In this document: one piece after another, positions 1 through 7,035 of the stretch
How the letters are laid out: each line of letters starts with the position of its first letter
Numbering within the stretch: the first letter of the stretch is position 1
NCBI GenBank assembly: GCA_958421655.1
Contig: CATZMG010000039.1
Location: 1-20,804, forward strand
Length of the DNA: 20,804 nucleotides
Source: an uncultured Collinsella sp.
GTDB taxonomy: Bacteria; Actinomycetota; Coriobacteriia; Coriobacteriales; Coriobacteriaceae
Direction: 5' to 3'
Notes under the pieces: generated by a model
Told to the model about the DNA's origin: nothing
Seen by the model: the letters and a program-made list of their open reading frames with translations, nothing else
Databases searched by the model: none
Made by a program: the position numbers and the translations under genes

Positions 1-22
1 CCAAGGGTTATACCCTAAGAGC

Positions 23-49
23 AAACCACCCCTTTTAGGGGTGGTTTTT
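23..49 (+). terminator. Intrinsic terminator of an upstream gene
   Basis: An 11-bp perfect stem (23-33 with 37-47), a three-base loop and a T run on the + strand form a textbook rho-independent terminator. It should end a transcript entering from the left of the window. A weaker short hairpin, AGGGT/ACCCT, sits at 4-16. The gene it serves is outside the window. Confidence 0.85.
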
Positions 50-233
50 GATTTATGCCGATTGGGCGCAATATGAGCATCAGATAGGGCTTCGAAGACG
101 GTGCGCGGTGCGCTCCGATGCTGAATACTCCCAAAAATGCACGGCGGAACATGACCCACCTGGCCAAAGCGCTCAAGTTCGTTATCGGGGACGCCTGCCA
201 ATTCGCAATACATACAAGTTACGGCTCCAGTAA
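50..233. other. Intergenic stretch with no recognisable gene
   Basis: No family could be recognised here. A 61-residue ORF (48-233, +) starts inside the terminator and has low-complexity Arg-rich content typical of a chance frame. Another + frame is open from 88 to 240 and reads like ordinary protein (for example KFVIGDACQFAIHTSYG). It could be the decayed end of an older gene, but nothing supports it as a functional one. Confidence 0.4.
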
Positions 234-261
234 CCGTTGAACGGGAAAAATCGACCGTTCA
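234..261 (+). promoter_or_regulatory. Conserved upstream activator-like box of the uxaC promoter
   Basis: This block contains an interrupted palindrome CCGTTGAACGG (234-244), an A-rich spacer and a CCGTTCA half-site (255-261). By hand alignment it matches 25 of 28 positions with the block at 5183-5210 upstream of the transporter gene. In both places CCGTTCA ends 14-15 bases before the first GTGAACGTTCAC palindrome. It looks like a second protein-binding site in the same regulon. Which protein binds is unknown. Confidence 0.6.
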
Positions 262-274
262 CCCCATGGTGGTT

Positions 275-290
275 AGGTGAACGTTCACCT
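275..290. promoter_or_regulatory. Regulon operator O1 upstream of uxaC
   Basis: AGGTGAACGTTCACCT is a perfect 16-bp palindrome. Its right half supplies a TTCACC -35-like hexamer (284-289). The same 12-bp core recurs near three other transcription units in the window. The central CG dyad resembles LacI-family operators, while the nearest regulator gene is of GntR type, so the binding protein cannot be named from sequence. Confidence 0.8.
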
Positions 291-313
291 TTTAAGTCGC
301 AATGAATTAGTAT
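284..313 (+). promoter_or_regulatory. Putative uxaC promoter
   Basis: TTCACC (284-289) and TAGTAT (308-313), 18 bp apart, form a plausible sigma-A-type promoter. An alternative -10, TATAGT (311-316), has a 21-bp spacer. The arrangement repeats at 5232-5260 and 11700-11730, which supports it. The weak -35 lies within operator O1, and operator O2 begins right after the -10. Confidence 0.6.
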
Positions 314-329
314 AGTGAACGTTCACCTA
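313..329. promoter_or_regulatory. Regulon operator O2 upstream of uxaC
   Basis: GTGAACGTTCAC (315-326) is a perfect 12-bp palindrome within TAGTGAACGTTCACCTA. Its centre lies 38 bp downstream of the centre of O1, and it overlaps the expected transcription start. A repressor bound here would block initiation or, with O1, could bridge the promoter. Confidence 0.8.
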
Positions 330-380
330 GAGGATAACGAGCGCATCGTGCGCCCGCTCCGCCAACAAAGGGGTTGTTTG

Positions 381-1808
381 ATGAAAAACTTCATGGACGA
401 TCAGGATTTCCTGCTGAGCACCAAAACCGGTGAGGAGCTGTTCCACAACTTTGCCGAGGGCATGCCCATCGTTGACTACCACTGCCACATTTCTCCCAAG
501 GAGATCTGGGACGACAAACGTTTTGAGAACATCACCGAGGTTTGGCTGGGCGGTGACCACTACAAGTGGCGCCTGATGCGTGCCAACGGCGTCGACGAGC
601 GCTTCATTACCGGCGATGCCCCTGCTCGCGAGAAGTTCCAGAAGTGGGCCGAGACTCTGGGCCGTTGCGTGGGCAACCCCGTCTTTGAGTGGAGCCACCT
701 GGAGCTTAAGCGCTTCTTTGGCTACGAGGGCGTCTTGAACGGCAAAACCGCTCAGGAGGTCTGGGACCTTGCCAACGCCAAGCTCGCCGAGGCCAGCTTT
801 ACCTGCCGCAACCTGATCAAGCAGTCCAACGTCCGCATGATCTGCACTACCGATGACCCCGCCGACAGCTTTGAGTGGCACAAGAAGATTGCCGCCGACG
901 ATAGCTTTGACGTTCAGGTCGTTCCCGCCATGCGTCCCGATGCCGCCCTGCGCATCGAGCGCGGCCAGGAGTTCGCCGACTACTGCAAGCATCTCTCCGA
1001 GGTTGCTGGCGTTGAGATCAGCGACTTCGAGGGCATGAAGGCCGCCATCTCCAAGCGCTACGAGGTCGCCCACGAGCTGGGCTGCTGCGCTTCCGACCAC
1101 GCGCTCGACTACGTTATGTACGCTCCGGCTACCGCCGACGAGATCGAGGCCATCTTTGCCAAGGGCCTTGCCGCCGAGCCGCTTGCCGAGGACGAGGTCC
1201 TCAAGTACAAGACGGCCTTTATGCAGTTCGTCGCCGGCGAGTATGTCCGCCTTGGCTGGGCCATGCAGCTGCACTTTGGCTGCAAGCGTGACAACAACCG
1301 CGCTATGTTCGCCAAGCTCGGTCCCGACACCGGCTACGACTGCATCTCCAACTACACGCCGTCCGACCAGCTGGCCGATTTCCTCAACTCCATCCAGGAG
1401 TCCACGGGTCTGCCCAAGACCATCCTGTACAGCCTGAACCCCATCGACAACACCATGATCGATACCGTGATGGGCTGCTTCCAGGAGGCTTCGACCGCCG
1501 GCAAGATCCAGAACGGCTCTGCCTGGTGGTTCAACGACAACGAGGTTGGTATGCGTGAGCAGCTCACGGCTCTGGCTAACGAGGGCGTGCTGGGCAACTT
1601 TGTGGGCATGCTTACCGATTCCCGCTCCTTCCTGTCCTACCCGCGTCACGAGTACTTCCGTCGCGTGCTGTGCGGCGTGATCGGCGAGTGGGTCGAGCAG
1701 GGCAAGTATCCGGCCGACATGGAGCTGCTGGGAGCCATCGTGCGCGACATCAGCTACAACAACGCGGTCCGCTACTTTGGCTTTGACCTGGATACCGTCG
1801 AGGCCTAA
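381..1808 (+). CDS. uxaC: Glucuronate/galacturonate (uronate) isomerase UxaC
   Basis: Uronate isomerase converts D-galacturonate to D-tagaturonate (and D-glucuronate to D-fructuronate), the first step of the cytoplasmic isomerase pathway. The protein is 475 residues, normal for the family. It is an amidohydrolase-fold enzyme with the N-terminal metal motif DYHCHISP (His34, His36) and the family block HFGCKRDNNRAMFAKLGPD near residues 310-330. The chosen ATG is preceded by AAAGGGG (367-373) with 7-base spacing. The frame is open back to a GTG at 315, but that codon lies inside operator O2 and has no ribosome-binding site. uxaB follows after 96 bp, separated by a hairpin. Expression is probably controlled by the operator pair at 275-329. 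The family assignment is very secure; galacturonate as the main substrate is inferred from the pectin genes downstream. Confidence 0.97.
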   Translation: MKNFMDDQDFLLSTKTGEELFHNFAEGMPIVDYHCHISPKEIWDDKRFENITEVWLGGDHYKWRLMRANGVDERFITGDAPAREKFQKWAETLGRCVGNPVFEWSHLELKRFFGYEGVLNGKTAQEVWDLANAKLAEASFTCRNLIKQSNVRMICTTDDPADSFEWHKKIAADDSFDVQVVPAMRPDAALRIERGQEFADYCKHLSEVAGVEISDFEGMKAAISKRYEVAHELGCCASDHALDYVMYAPATADEIEAIFAKGLAAEPLAEDEVLKYKTAFMQFVAGEYVRLGWAMQLHFGCKRDNNRAMFAKLGPDTGYDCISNYTPSDQLADFLNSIQESTGLPKTILYSLNPIDNTMIDTVMGCFQEASTAGKIQNGSAWWFNDNEVGMREQLTALANEGVLGNFVGMLTDSRSFLSYPRHEYFRRVLCGVIGEWVEQGKYPADMELLGAIVRDISYNNAVRYFGFDLDTVEA

Positions 1809-1832
1809 ACCCGCATCGAACCACACCGAACT

Positions 1833-1868
1833 CGGGAGCGCCGTTGCCACACGCGGCGCCCCCGTTTT
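1833..1868 (+). terminator. Hairpin with T run between uxaC and uxaB
   Basis: CGGG and GCGCCG (1833-1843) pair with CGGCGC and CCCG (1854-1864) around one A/C mismatch, with a 10-base loop, and TTTT follows. It resembles a rho-independent terminator inside the uxa cluster. It may let only part of the transcripts reach uxaB, or it may protect the uxaC 3' end. uxaB has no obvious operator or promoter of its own, so readthrough seems needed. Confidence 0.6.
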
Positions 1869-1904
1869 GCCTGCACGCTAACAGCAATCTAAGGAGAGAC
1901 ATCG

Positions 1905-3419
1905 ATGGAGAACATCAGCTACGAGACGCTCGAGAAGATTGGCTACAAGGGCTACCTGCTGCCCAAGGACGCGCCCGAGAAGGTTCTGCAGTTTGGCGAG
2001 GGCAATTTCCTGCGCGCCTTCGTCGACCGCTTCTTTGACATGGGCAACGAGGCAACCGGCTGGAACGGCAAGGTTGTCATGGTACAGCCCATCAGTGGCG
2101 CCTTTGGCTTTGCCGATGGCATCAATGCCCAAGACGACCTGTACACCGTGCTGGTGCGCGGCAAGGAGAACGGCAACACGGTCGACGAGTCCCGTGTGAT
2201 CAGCGCCTGCAGCCGCTGCCTCAATCCGTATCGTGAGGACGACTACCGCGCCATGATGGAGGTCGCCGTCTCCGACGATTTGGAGATTATCGTCTCCAAC
2301 ACCACCGAGGCCGGTATCGCCTACGATCCGTCCTGCAAGGCCGACGACATGCCGCCCGCGAGCTTCCCCGCTAAGCTTGCCCAGGTGCTCCACACCCGCT
2401 GGGCCGCCGGCAAGCCGGGCGTCATTGTGCTCGCCTGCGAACTCATCGATCACAACGGCGAGGAGCTGCTGCGCATCATGAACCAGTACGTGAGCGACTG
2501 GGGCTGGGAGGACGAGTTTGCGCAGTGGATGGCCAACGACTGCACCGTCTGCACCACGCTCGTCGACACTATCGTCCCCGGCCGCATCCGCGACCCCAAG
2601 GAGGCCGCTGCCGTGGCCGAGCGCCTGGGCTACGAGGATCCTTTCCTGGCCGTGCGCGAGCCCTTCCAGATGTGGGGCATCCAGGGCGATGAGTCGCTCA
2701 AGGAGCGTCTGCCCTTCGTGAAGGCCGGCCTGCCGGGCGTCTTTGTGACCCCCGATGTCACCCCGTACAAGAAGCGCAAGGTCCGCATCCTCAACGGCGC
2801 CCACACTGCCTTTGTTCCGGGCTCCTGGGTTGCCGGCTTTGACATCGTGCGCGATTGCATGCATGACGAGACCGTTCGCGGCTTCATGAACACCATGCTC
2901 TACGACGAGGTCATCCCGACGCTTGCCGCCGATCTTGATGTCGAGGACTGCAAGGCCTTTGCCGCCGCCGTCGAGAACCGCTTCGACAACCCGTTTATCG
3001 ACCACGCGCTGCTCTCCATTTGCCTCAACTCAACCGCCAAATGGCGTGCTCGCGACCTGCCCACGCTCAAGGACTATGTTGCCGAGACCGGCAACCTGCC
3101 CAAGTGCCTGGCGACGAGCCTCGCTACGCTCATTGCCTTCTATACGCAGGAGCTCGTTGCTCGCGAGGGCGATGGCCTGCACCTGCGCCGCGCCGACGGC
3201 ACCGAGTACACCGCTCAGGACGATGCCTTCGTGCTCGATTTCTACGCCGCCCACGCCGGTGCAGACGATGCCGAGCTGGTGCACGACGTGCTCAGCAACG
3301 AGCAGATGTGGGGCGAGGACCTTACGCAGATCGCCGGCCTTGAGGAGTTTGTCGTCAACGCGCTTGCCGTTGTGCGCGCTGAGGGCGCCAAGCAGGCATT
3401 TGCCAACGCCCAGGCCTAA
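1905..3419 (+). CDS. uxaB: Tagaturonate reductase (altronate oxidoreductase) UxaB
   Basis: This NAD-dependent reductase converts D-tagaturonate to D-altronate, the second step after UxaC. It is a 504-residue mannitol-dehydrogenase-family protein. The N-terminal half carries the Rossmann-type signature GEGNFLRAFVDRF (about residues 31-43). The C-terminal domain has the family's catalytic stretch KVRILNGAH, giving Lys292, Asn297 and His300. The ATG is preceded by AAGGAGAG (1891-1898) at a 6-base distance, a strong ribosome-binding site. It lies between uxaC and uxaA in the same orientation. The close relative UxuB (fructuronate reductase) is the main alternative, but the neighbouring altronate dehydratase gene favours UxaB. 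Confidence 0.92.
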   Translation: MENISYETLEKIGYKGYLLPKDAPEKVLQFGEGNFLRAFVDRFFDMGNEATGWNGKVVMVQPISGAFGFADGINAQDDLYTVLVRGKENGNTVDESRVISACSRCLNPYREDDYRAMMEVAVSDDLEIIVSNTTEAGIAYDPSCKADDMPPASFPAKLAQVLHTRWAAGKPGVIVLACELIDHNGEELLRIMNQYVSDWGWEDEFAQWMANDCTVCTTLVDTIVPGRIRDPKEAAAVAERLGYEDPFLAVREPFQMWGIQGDESLKERLPFVKAGLPGVFVTPDVTPYKKRKVRILNGAHTAFVPGSWVAGFDIVRDCMHDETVRGFMNTMLYDEVIPTLAADLDVEDCKAFAAAVENRFDNPFIDHALLSICLNSTAKWRARDLPTLKDYVAETGNLPKCLATSLATLIAFYTQELVAREGDGLHLRRADGTEYTAQDDAFVLDFYAAHAGADDAELVHDVLSNEQMWGEDLTQIAGLEEFVVNALAVVRAEGAKQAFANAQA

Positions 3420-3429
3420 ATCCTTCTGT

Positions 3430-3455
3430 GCGCCCGCCGGGCAACTGGCGGGCGC
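3430..3455 (+). other. GC-rich hairpin between uxaB and uxaA
   Basis: A perfect 9-bp stem, GCGCCCGCC with GGCGGGCGC, encloses an 8-base loop. No T run follows, so it is more likely an mRNA stability or processing hairpin than a terminator. uxaA starts 43 bases later. Confidence 0.5.
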
Positions 3456-3497
3456 CCGCTGACTTCTGCTCAACCTGTAGGGTTAGGACTCTTTGTA

Positions 3498-4982
3498 ATG
3501 AATACTATCCAGATCAATCCGGCCGACAACGTGATCGTCGCGCTGTCGCCGCTTGCCAAGGGCACCGCCGTCGCGGTTCCCGGGGTGGGCGAGGTCGTGG
3601 CCGCGGAGGATATTCCGCAGGGCCACAAGATGGCCGTGCGCGCCATTGCGGCGGGGGAGGACGTCGTCAAGTACGGTCTTCCTATCGGCCACGTGACGGG
3701 CGACATCCAGCCCGGTCAGTGGCTTCATACGCATAACGTCAAGACCAACCTTTCGGGCGAGGTCGAGTACGCTTACAACCCGACGCATCCGGTCGTTGAG
3801 CCGGTTGAGCCCGAGACCTTTATGGGCTTCCGCCGCGCTGACGGCCGCGCCGCCACGCGCAACGAGCTGTGGATCATCCCCACGGTCGGCTGCGTCAACG
3901 AGGTCGCACGTGCCATGTGCGAGCAGGCTCAGGATCTGGTCGAGGGCTCGCTGGAGGGCGTTTACTACTTCCCGCATCCCTTTGGCTGCTCGCAGACCGG
4001 TGCCGACCATGCCCAGACGCGCCGTCTGCTGGTGGCGCTCTCGCGTCACGCAAACGCTGCGGGTGTGCTGTTCCTGTCCCTCGGTTGCGAAAACTGCACG
4101 CACCAGCAGGTACTCGACGAGCTCGGTGACTTCGATCGCGAGCGCGTTCGATTCCTCGCCTGCCAGGATGTAGCCGACGAGCAGGTCGAGGGTCACAAGA
4201 TCCTGTCCGAGCTTGCCGACCTGGCCAAGCAGGCCAAGCGTGAGCCCATTCCTGCCTCCGAGCTGGTCATTGGCCTTAAGTGCGGCGGCTCTGACGGTCT
4301 TTCGGGCATTACCGCCAACCCCACGATCGGTCGCGTGAGCGATATGGTCGTCGCCCGCGGCGGCACGTCGGTGCTCACCGAGGTGCCCGAGATGTTTGGC
4401 GCGGAGAGCATTCTGCTCGATCGTTGCGAGAGCCAGGACGTCTTCAATGCCGCCTCCGACATGCTCAACGGCTTTAAGGACTACTTTATCAGCCACGGCG
4501 AGGTCGTCTATGAGAACCCGAGCCCCGGCAACAAGGACGGCGGCATTACCACGCTCGAGGACAAGAGCTGCGGCTGCGTGCAAAAGGGCGGATCTGCCCC
4601 CATCGTCGACGTGCTGCCGTATGCCGGTCAGGCTACCAAGCATGGCCTGAACATGCTGTGCGGTCCGGGCAACGACATGGTATCCACCACGGCCCTGACG
4701 GCTGCCGGCTGCCACGTAATCCTGTTCTCGACCGGCCGCGGCACGCCGTTTGGCGCACCGGCGCCTACACTCAAGGTGTTCACCAACCAGCGTCTGTGCG
4801 ACCACAAGGCCAACTGGATGGACTTTAACGCCGGCGTGGTCGCCACGGGCGAGCGTACGCTCGACGAGGCTGCCCACGACCTGTACCAGCTGGTGCTAGA
4901 AACGGCGAGCGGCAAGCTTACGAGTGCCGAGCGTCGCGGCTGCCACGAGATCAGCATTTGGAAGGATGGCGTCTGCCTGTAG
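3498..4982 (+). CDS. uxaA: Altronate dehydratase UxaA (SAF plus dehydratase domains)
   Basis: This enzyme dehydrates D-altronate to 2-keto-3-deoxy-D-gluconate (KDG), the third step of galacturonate breakdown. The 494-residue protein has an N-terminal SAF domain (about residues 1-95) and a C-terminal altronate/galactarate dehydratase domain, the usual full-length fused form. Conserved cysteine-containing blocks are HPFGCSQTGADH (Cys164), LGCENCTHQQ (Cys197, Cys200) and LKCGGSDGLSG (Cys262). These match the iron-dependent dehydratase family. The ATG has a GGA-rich Shine-Dalgarno (3486-3488) 9 bases upstream. It is the last gene of the uxaCBA unit and is followed by a strong terminator. Galactarate dehydratase is the related alternative, but UxaC and UxaB next door make altronate the natural substrate. 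Confidence 0.95.
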   Translation: MNTIQINPADNVIVALSPLAKGTAVAVPGVGEVVAAEDIPQGHKMAVRAIAAGEDVVKYGLPIGHVTGDIQPGQWLHTHNVKTNLSGEVEYAYNPTHPVVEPVEPETFMGFRRADGRAATRNELWIIPTVGCVNEVARAMCEQAQDLVEGSLEGVYYFPHPFGCSQTGADHAQTRRLLVALSRHANAAGVLFLSLGCENCTHQQVLDELGDFDRERVRFLACQDVADEQVEGHKILSELADLAKQAKREPIPASELVIGLKCGGSDGLSGITANPTIGRVSDMVVARGGTSVLTEVPEMFGAESILLDRCESQDVFNAASDMLNGFKDYFISHGEVVYENPSPGNKDGGITTLEDKSCGCVQKGGSAPIVDVLPYAGQATKHGLNMLCGPGNDMVSTTALTAAGCHVILFSTGRGTPFGAPAPTLKVFTNQRLCDHKANWMDFNAGVVATGERTLDEAAHDLYQLVLETASGKLTSAERRGCHEISIWKDGVCL

Positions 4983-5014
4983 CGGTAAATGGGTTCGCAT
5001 AGGGCGCTATTGAC

Positions 5015-5055
5015 CATGGCCCCGTCGGGAGTGTTTCCGGCGGGGCCATGTTTGT
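5015..5055 (+). terminator. Terminator after uxaA
   Basis: CATGGCCCCG (5015-5024) pairs perfectly with CGGGGCCATG (5041-5050) and is followed by TTTGTTCT. It ends the uxaCBA transcript. The rest of the 379-base gap to the transporter gene holds operators and a promoter, listed separately; no other gene was seen. Confidence 0.8.
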
Positions 5056-5104
5056 TCTGTCTGTTCGGGCGTGTCTTTCTGAGGGTACGGGAGCGGCGAA
5101 AACA

Positions 5105-5119
5105 ATAAACGTTCACCTA
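5105..5119. promoter_or_regulatory. Degenerate distal copy of the regulon operator
   Basis: ATAAACGTTCAC (5105-5116) followed by CTA matches the core GTGAACGTTCAC at 10 of 12 positions. Its centre is 120 bp upstream of the perfect copy at 5225-5236. It could be an auxiliary site for DNA looping at the transporter promoter, or a relic. Confidence 0.5.
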
Positions 5120-5182
5120 ATCGACCTCAAATTTAAACCCACTCAATACCCATGTAATCGTGATTTTTTTCAAGTCAGATGT

Positions 5183-5210
5183 CCGTTTAACGGCAAAAAA
5201 CGACCGTTCA
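5183..5210 (+). promoter_or_regulatory. Conserved upstream activator-like box of the transporter promoter
   Basis: CCGTTTAACGG (5183-5193), an A-rich spacer and CCGTTCA (5204-5210) align with the block at 234-261 upstream of uxaC, with only three differences in 28 positions. Outside these blocks and the operators the two upstream regions do not look alike, which points to selection on the block as a binding site. Confidence 0.6.
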
Positions 5211-5224
5211 AGGATAATATACAA

Positions 5225-5276
5225 GTGAACGTTCACCTATCATATGCAATCGAGCATAATCTAGCTAAACGTTCAC
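5225..5276 (+). promoter_or_regulatory. Transporter promoter flanked by an operator pair
   Basis: A perfect GTGAACGTTCAC (5225-5236) and a variant CTAAACGTTCAC (5265-5276) lie 40 bp apart centre to centre. Between them, TTCACC (5232-5237) and CATAAT (5255-5260), spaced by 17 bp, make a good sigma-A-type promoter. The -35 is embedded in the upstream operator and the downstream operator covers the expected start. This is the same geometry as in front of uxaC and the GH105 gene. Confidence 0.7.
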
Positions 5277-5361
5277 CCTACGAGTGGGCGATATGCAGAC
5301 AGACATCGGTATGGACTCCAATGTCTTGTTACAAGACAATCGAGAAAAGAGAGGGAGCTCG

Positions 5362-6921
5362 ATGACTAACAAGATCGGTAAAAAGCGCAAGATCACATTC
5401 TGGACGCGCTTGGGCTTTGGTATGGGCGGCATGCTCAACTCCGGTGCCCTGAGCTTTACGCACAGCTACATGGTGCTGTTCCTGTCCACGGAGTGCGGTC
5501 TGTCCGCAGGCGAGGCTGCGCTGATCAGCTCGTTCGCCATCTATCTCAACGCCATTCTGTGCCCGCTCATGGGCTTTGTGGCCGATAACTTCTACGCTAC
5601 CAAGATCGGCCGCATCTTTGGCCGCCGCCGTTTCTGGATCTTGCTGGCTATCCCGATGATGGTCGCCGAGCCGCTCATCTTTGTGGCTACGCCGTTTGGT
5701 TTCCCGTACTACTTTGTGTTGTACCTGATCTACAACGTCGCGTACACGTTCTGCACCGCCAACCTGTCGCCGCTTACCATCGAGATGACCGATGACTTCA
5801 AGGAGCGTACGTACCTCACCGGCTACAAGCACCTCTTTGGTAACGCCGCCGGCTTCCTGATGGCAGCACTCGTCGGCTTTGGCTTTGGCACCTTCGGCGA
5901 GACCAACCCGTTCAGCTACTTCATCATCGCTACGATTAACGCTTCGGTCATGGCAATCTCGCTGCTGTGCGTGTACCTGTCCACGTGGGAGCACACCCCC
6001 GAGGAGGTCGCTCAGGAGAAGATCGAGAGCGTCGGCGAGGGTATCAAGAAGTTTTTCATCGACGTTATCTCTACCTTCCGCAACAAGTCCTTCCGCAAGG
6101 TCCTGTATGCGCAGGTCTCCACGAAGCTCGCCGCTGCCTGCTGGTCTGCGTGCCTGTCCTTCTTCATCGTCTACTGTCTGCAGATTCCTAAGTCCTACGA
6201 GTCCGTGATGGAGATGCCCGGCAAGGTCGTCGCTATCGTCTGCACCGCCATCTGGGTCGCCCTCATGGCCAAGAAGGGCTTCCACAAGTCTTGGTACCTG
6301 GCAAACGTCGGTTGCGCCGCGTGCATCATCGCCTACAACTACTTCGCCTTTGGTCAGATCAACGGCACCTCCACGGTCGCCATCGCCATGATCGCCTACC
6401 CCATCATCTTCGCCATCTGGAAGTTCTTCTACGTTGGCTTCCAGTATCTGCCCGATGTTCTGCTCAACTACATCCCCGATGTCGATGAGCTCATCACCCT
6501 GCGTCGTCGCGAGGGCATCTACAGCTCCGCACAGCAGCTCTGCCAGCAGATTGCCCAGGCTGTTGCCGTCAACGTATGGGCTATCGTCCTTGCTGCCTCC
6601 GGCTTCATTCAGACCGCCGGCAACAGCGACGCCGTGACCCAGCCCGCCACCGTGCCTCTGTACATCTGCGGCTACATGCTCATCGGCTGCGCCGGCTTCT
6701 TCCTGCTCGCGGCTGTCCTTGCCCGCGGCATCAAGATCGACAAGGAGCAGTGCGACATCCTTTGCGACGAGATCCACCGTGTCAAGGAGGGTGGCAAGAT
6801 GGCCGACGTCAAGCCCGAGGTCAAGGCGCTTTGCGAGGAGCTCTCCGGCTTTAAGTACGAGGACTGCTTCGCCCACAACAATGTTGGCTTCCAGGACGGC
6901 AGCGTAATTCCCGCCGAGTAG
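5362..6921 (+). CDS. GPH/MFS-family sugar (uronide) transporter
   Basis: This is an integral-membrane cation symporter of the glycoside-pentoside-hexuronide (GPH, MFS_2) type, 519 residues with about twelve hydrophobic segments. The N-terminal part shows the family's loop pattern, with an acidic residue after a short turn and a basic cluster (VADNFYATKIGRIFGRRRFW), followed by the long central cytoplasmic loop before FRKVLYAQ. The ATG is supported by GAGGGAG (5351-5357). An in-frame GTG at 5284 lies within the leader close to the second operator and is less likely. The last 60 residues form a charged cytoplasmic tail. It is the only transporter in the window. It stands between the galacturonate genes and cytoplasmic pectin enzymes, so it probably imports oligogalacturonides or related uronides. 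The exact substrate and coupling ion cannot be read from sequence. Confidence 0.9.
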   Translation: MTNKIGKKRKITFWTRLGFGMGGMLNSGALSFTHSYMVLFLSTECGLSAGEAALISSFAIYLNAILCPLMGFVADNFYATKIGRIFGRRRFWILLAIPMMVAEPLIFVATPFGFPYYFVLYLIYNVAYTFCTANLSPLTIEMTDDFKERTYLTGYKHLFGNAAGFLMAALVGFGFGTFGETNPFSYFIIATINASVMAISLLCVYLSTWEHTPEEVAQEKIESVGEGIKKFFIDVISTFRNKSFRKVLYAQVSTKLAAACWSACLSFFIVYCLQIPKSYESVMEMPGKVVAIVCTAIWVALMAKKGFHKSWYLANVGCAACIIAYNYFAFGQINGTSTVAIAMIAYPIIFAIWKFFYVGFQYLPDVLLNYIPDVDELITLRRREGIYSSAQQLCQQIAQAVAVNVWAIVLAASGFIQTAGNSDAVTQPATVPLYICGYMLIGCAGFFLLAAVLARGIKIDKEQCDILCDEIHRVKEGGKMADVKPEVKALCEELSGFKYEDCFAHNNVGFQDGSVIPAE

Positions 6922-6944
6922 GGCAGGCGCATCGTCCAAACCAC

Positions 6945-6989
6945 AGGGCCGTGCCACCGGAGATCCACCGGCGGGTACGGCCCTTTTTT
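6945..6989 (+). terminator. Terminator after the transporter gene
   Basis: AGGGCCGT pairs with ACGGCCC(T) across 6945-6984, with an inner ACCGG/CCGG stem, and a run of six T follows. It is a strong rho-independent signal only about 50 bases before the GH28 start. The downstream enzymes therefore need readthrough or a promoter that I could not recognise. Confidence 0.8.
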
Positions 6990-7035
6990 AAAAACGAGTA
7001 GTATGAACTTCTGATTACATTTGAGGGAGAGACCC

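Noticed and set aside
315..380. GTG start 22 codons upstream for uxaC
   Set aside because: The GTG lies inside operator O2 near the transcription start and has no ribosome-binding site; ATG 381 has a good one.
327..1850. 507-codon minus-strand ORF opposite uxaC
   Set aside because: It is a shadow of the GC-rich uxaC codons; its sequence is Val/Leu/Gly/Asp-biased with no domain. The same applies to long opposite-strand frames over uxaB, uxaA, the transporter, GH28, GH105 and the flavoenzyme.
5284..5361. GTG start for the transporter 26 codons upstream
   Set aside because: The extra residues are not typical of the family and ATG 5362 has a strong GAGGGAG upstream.
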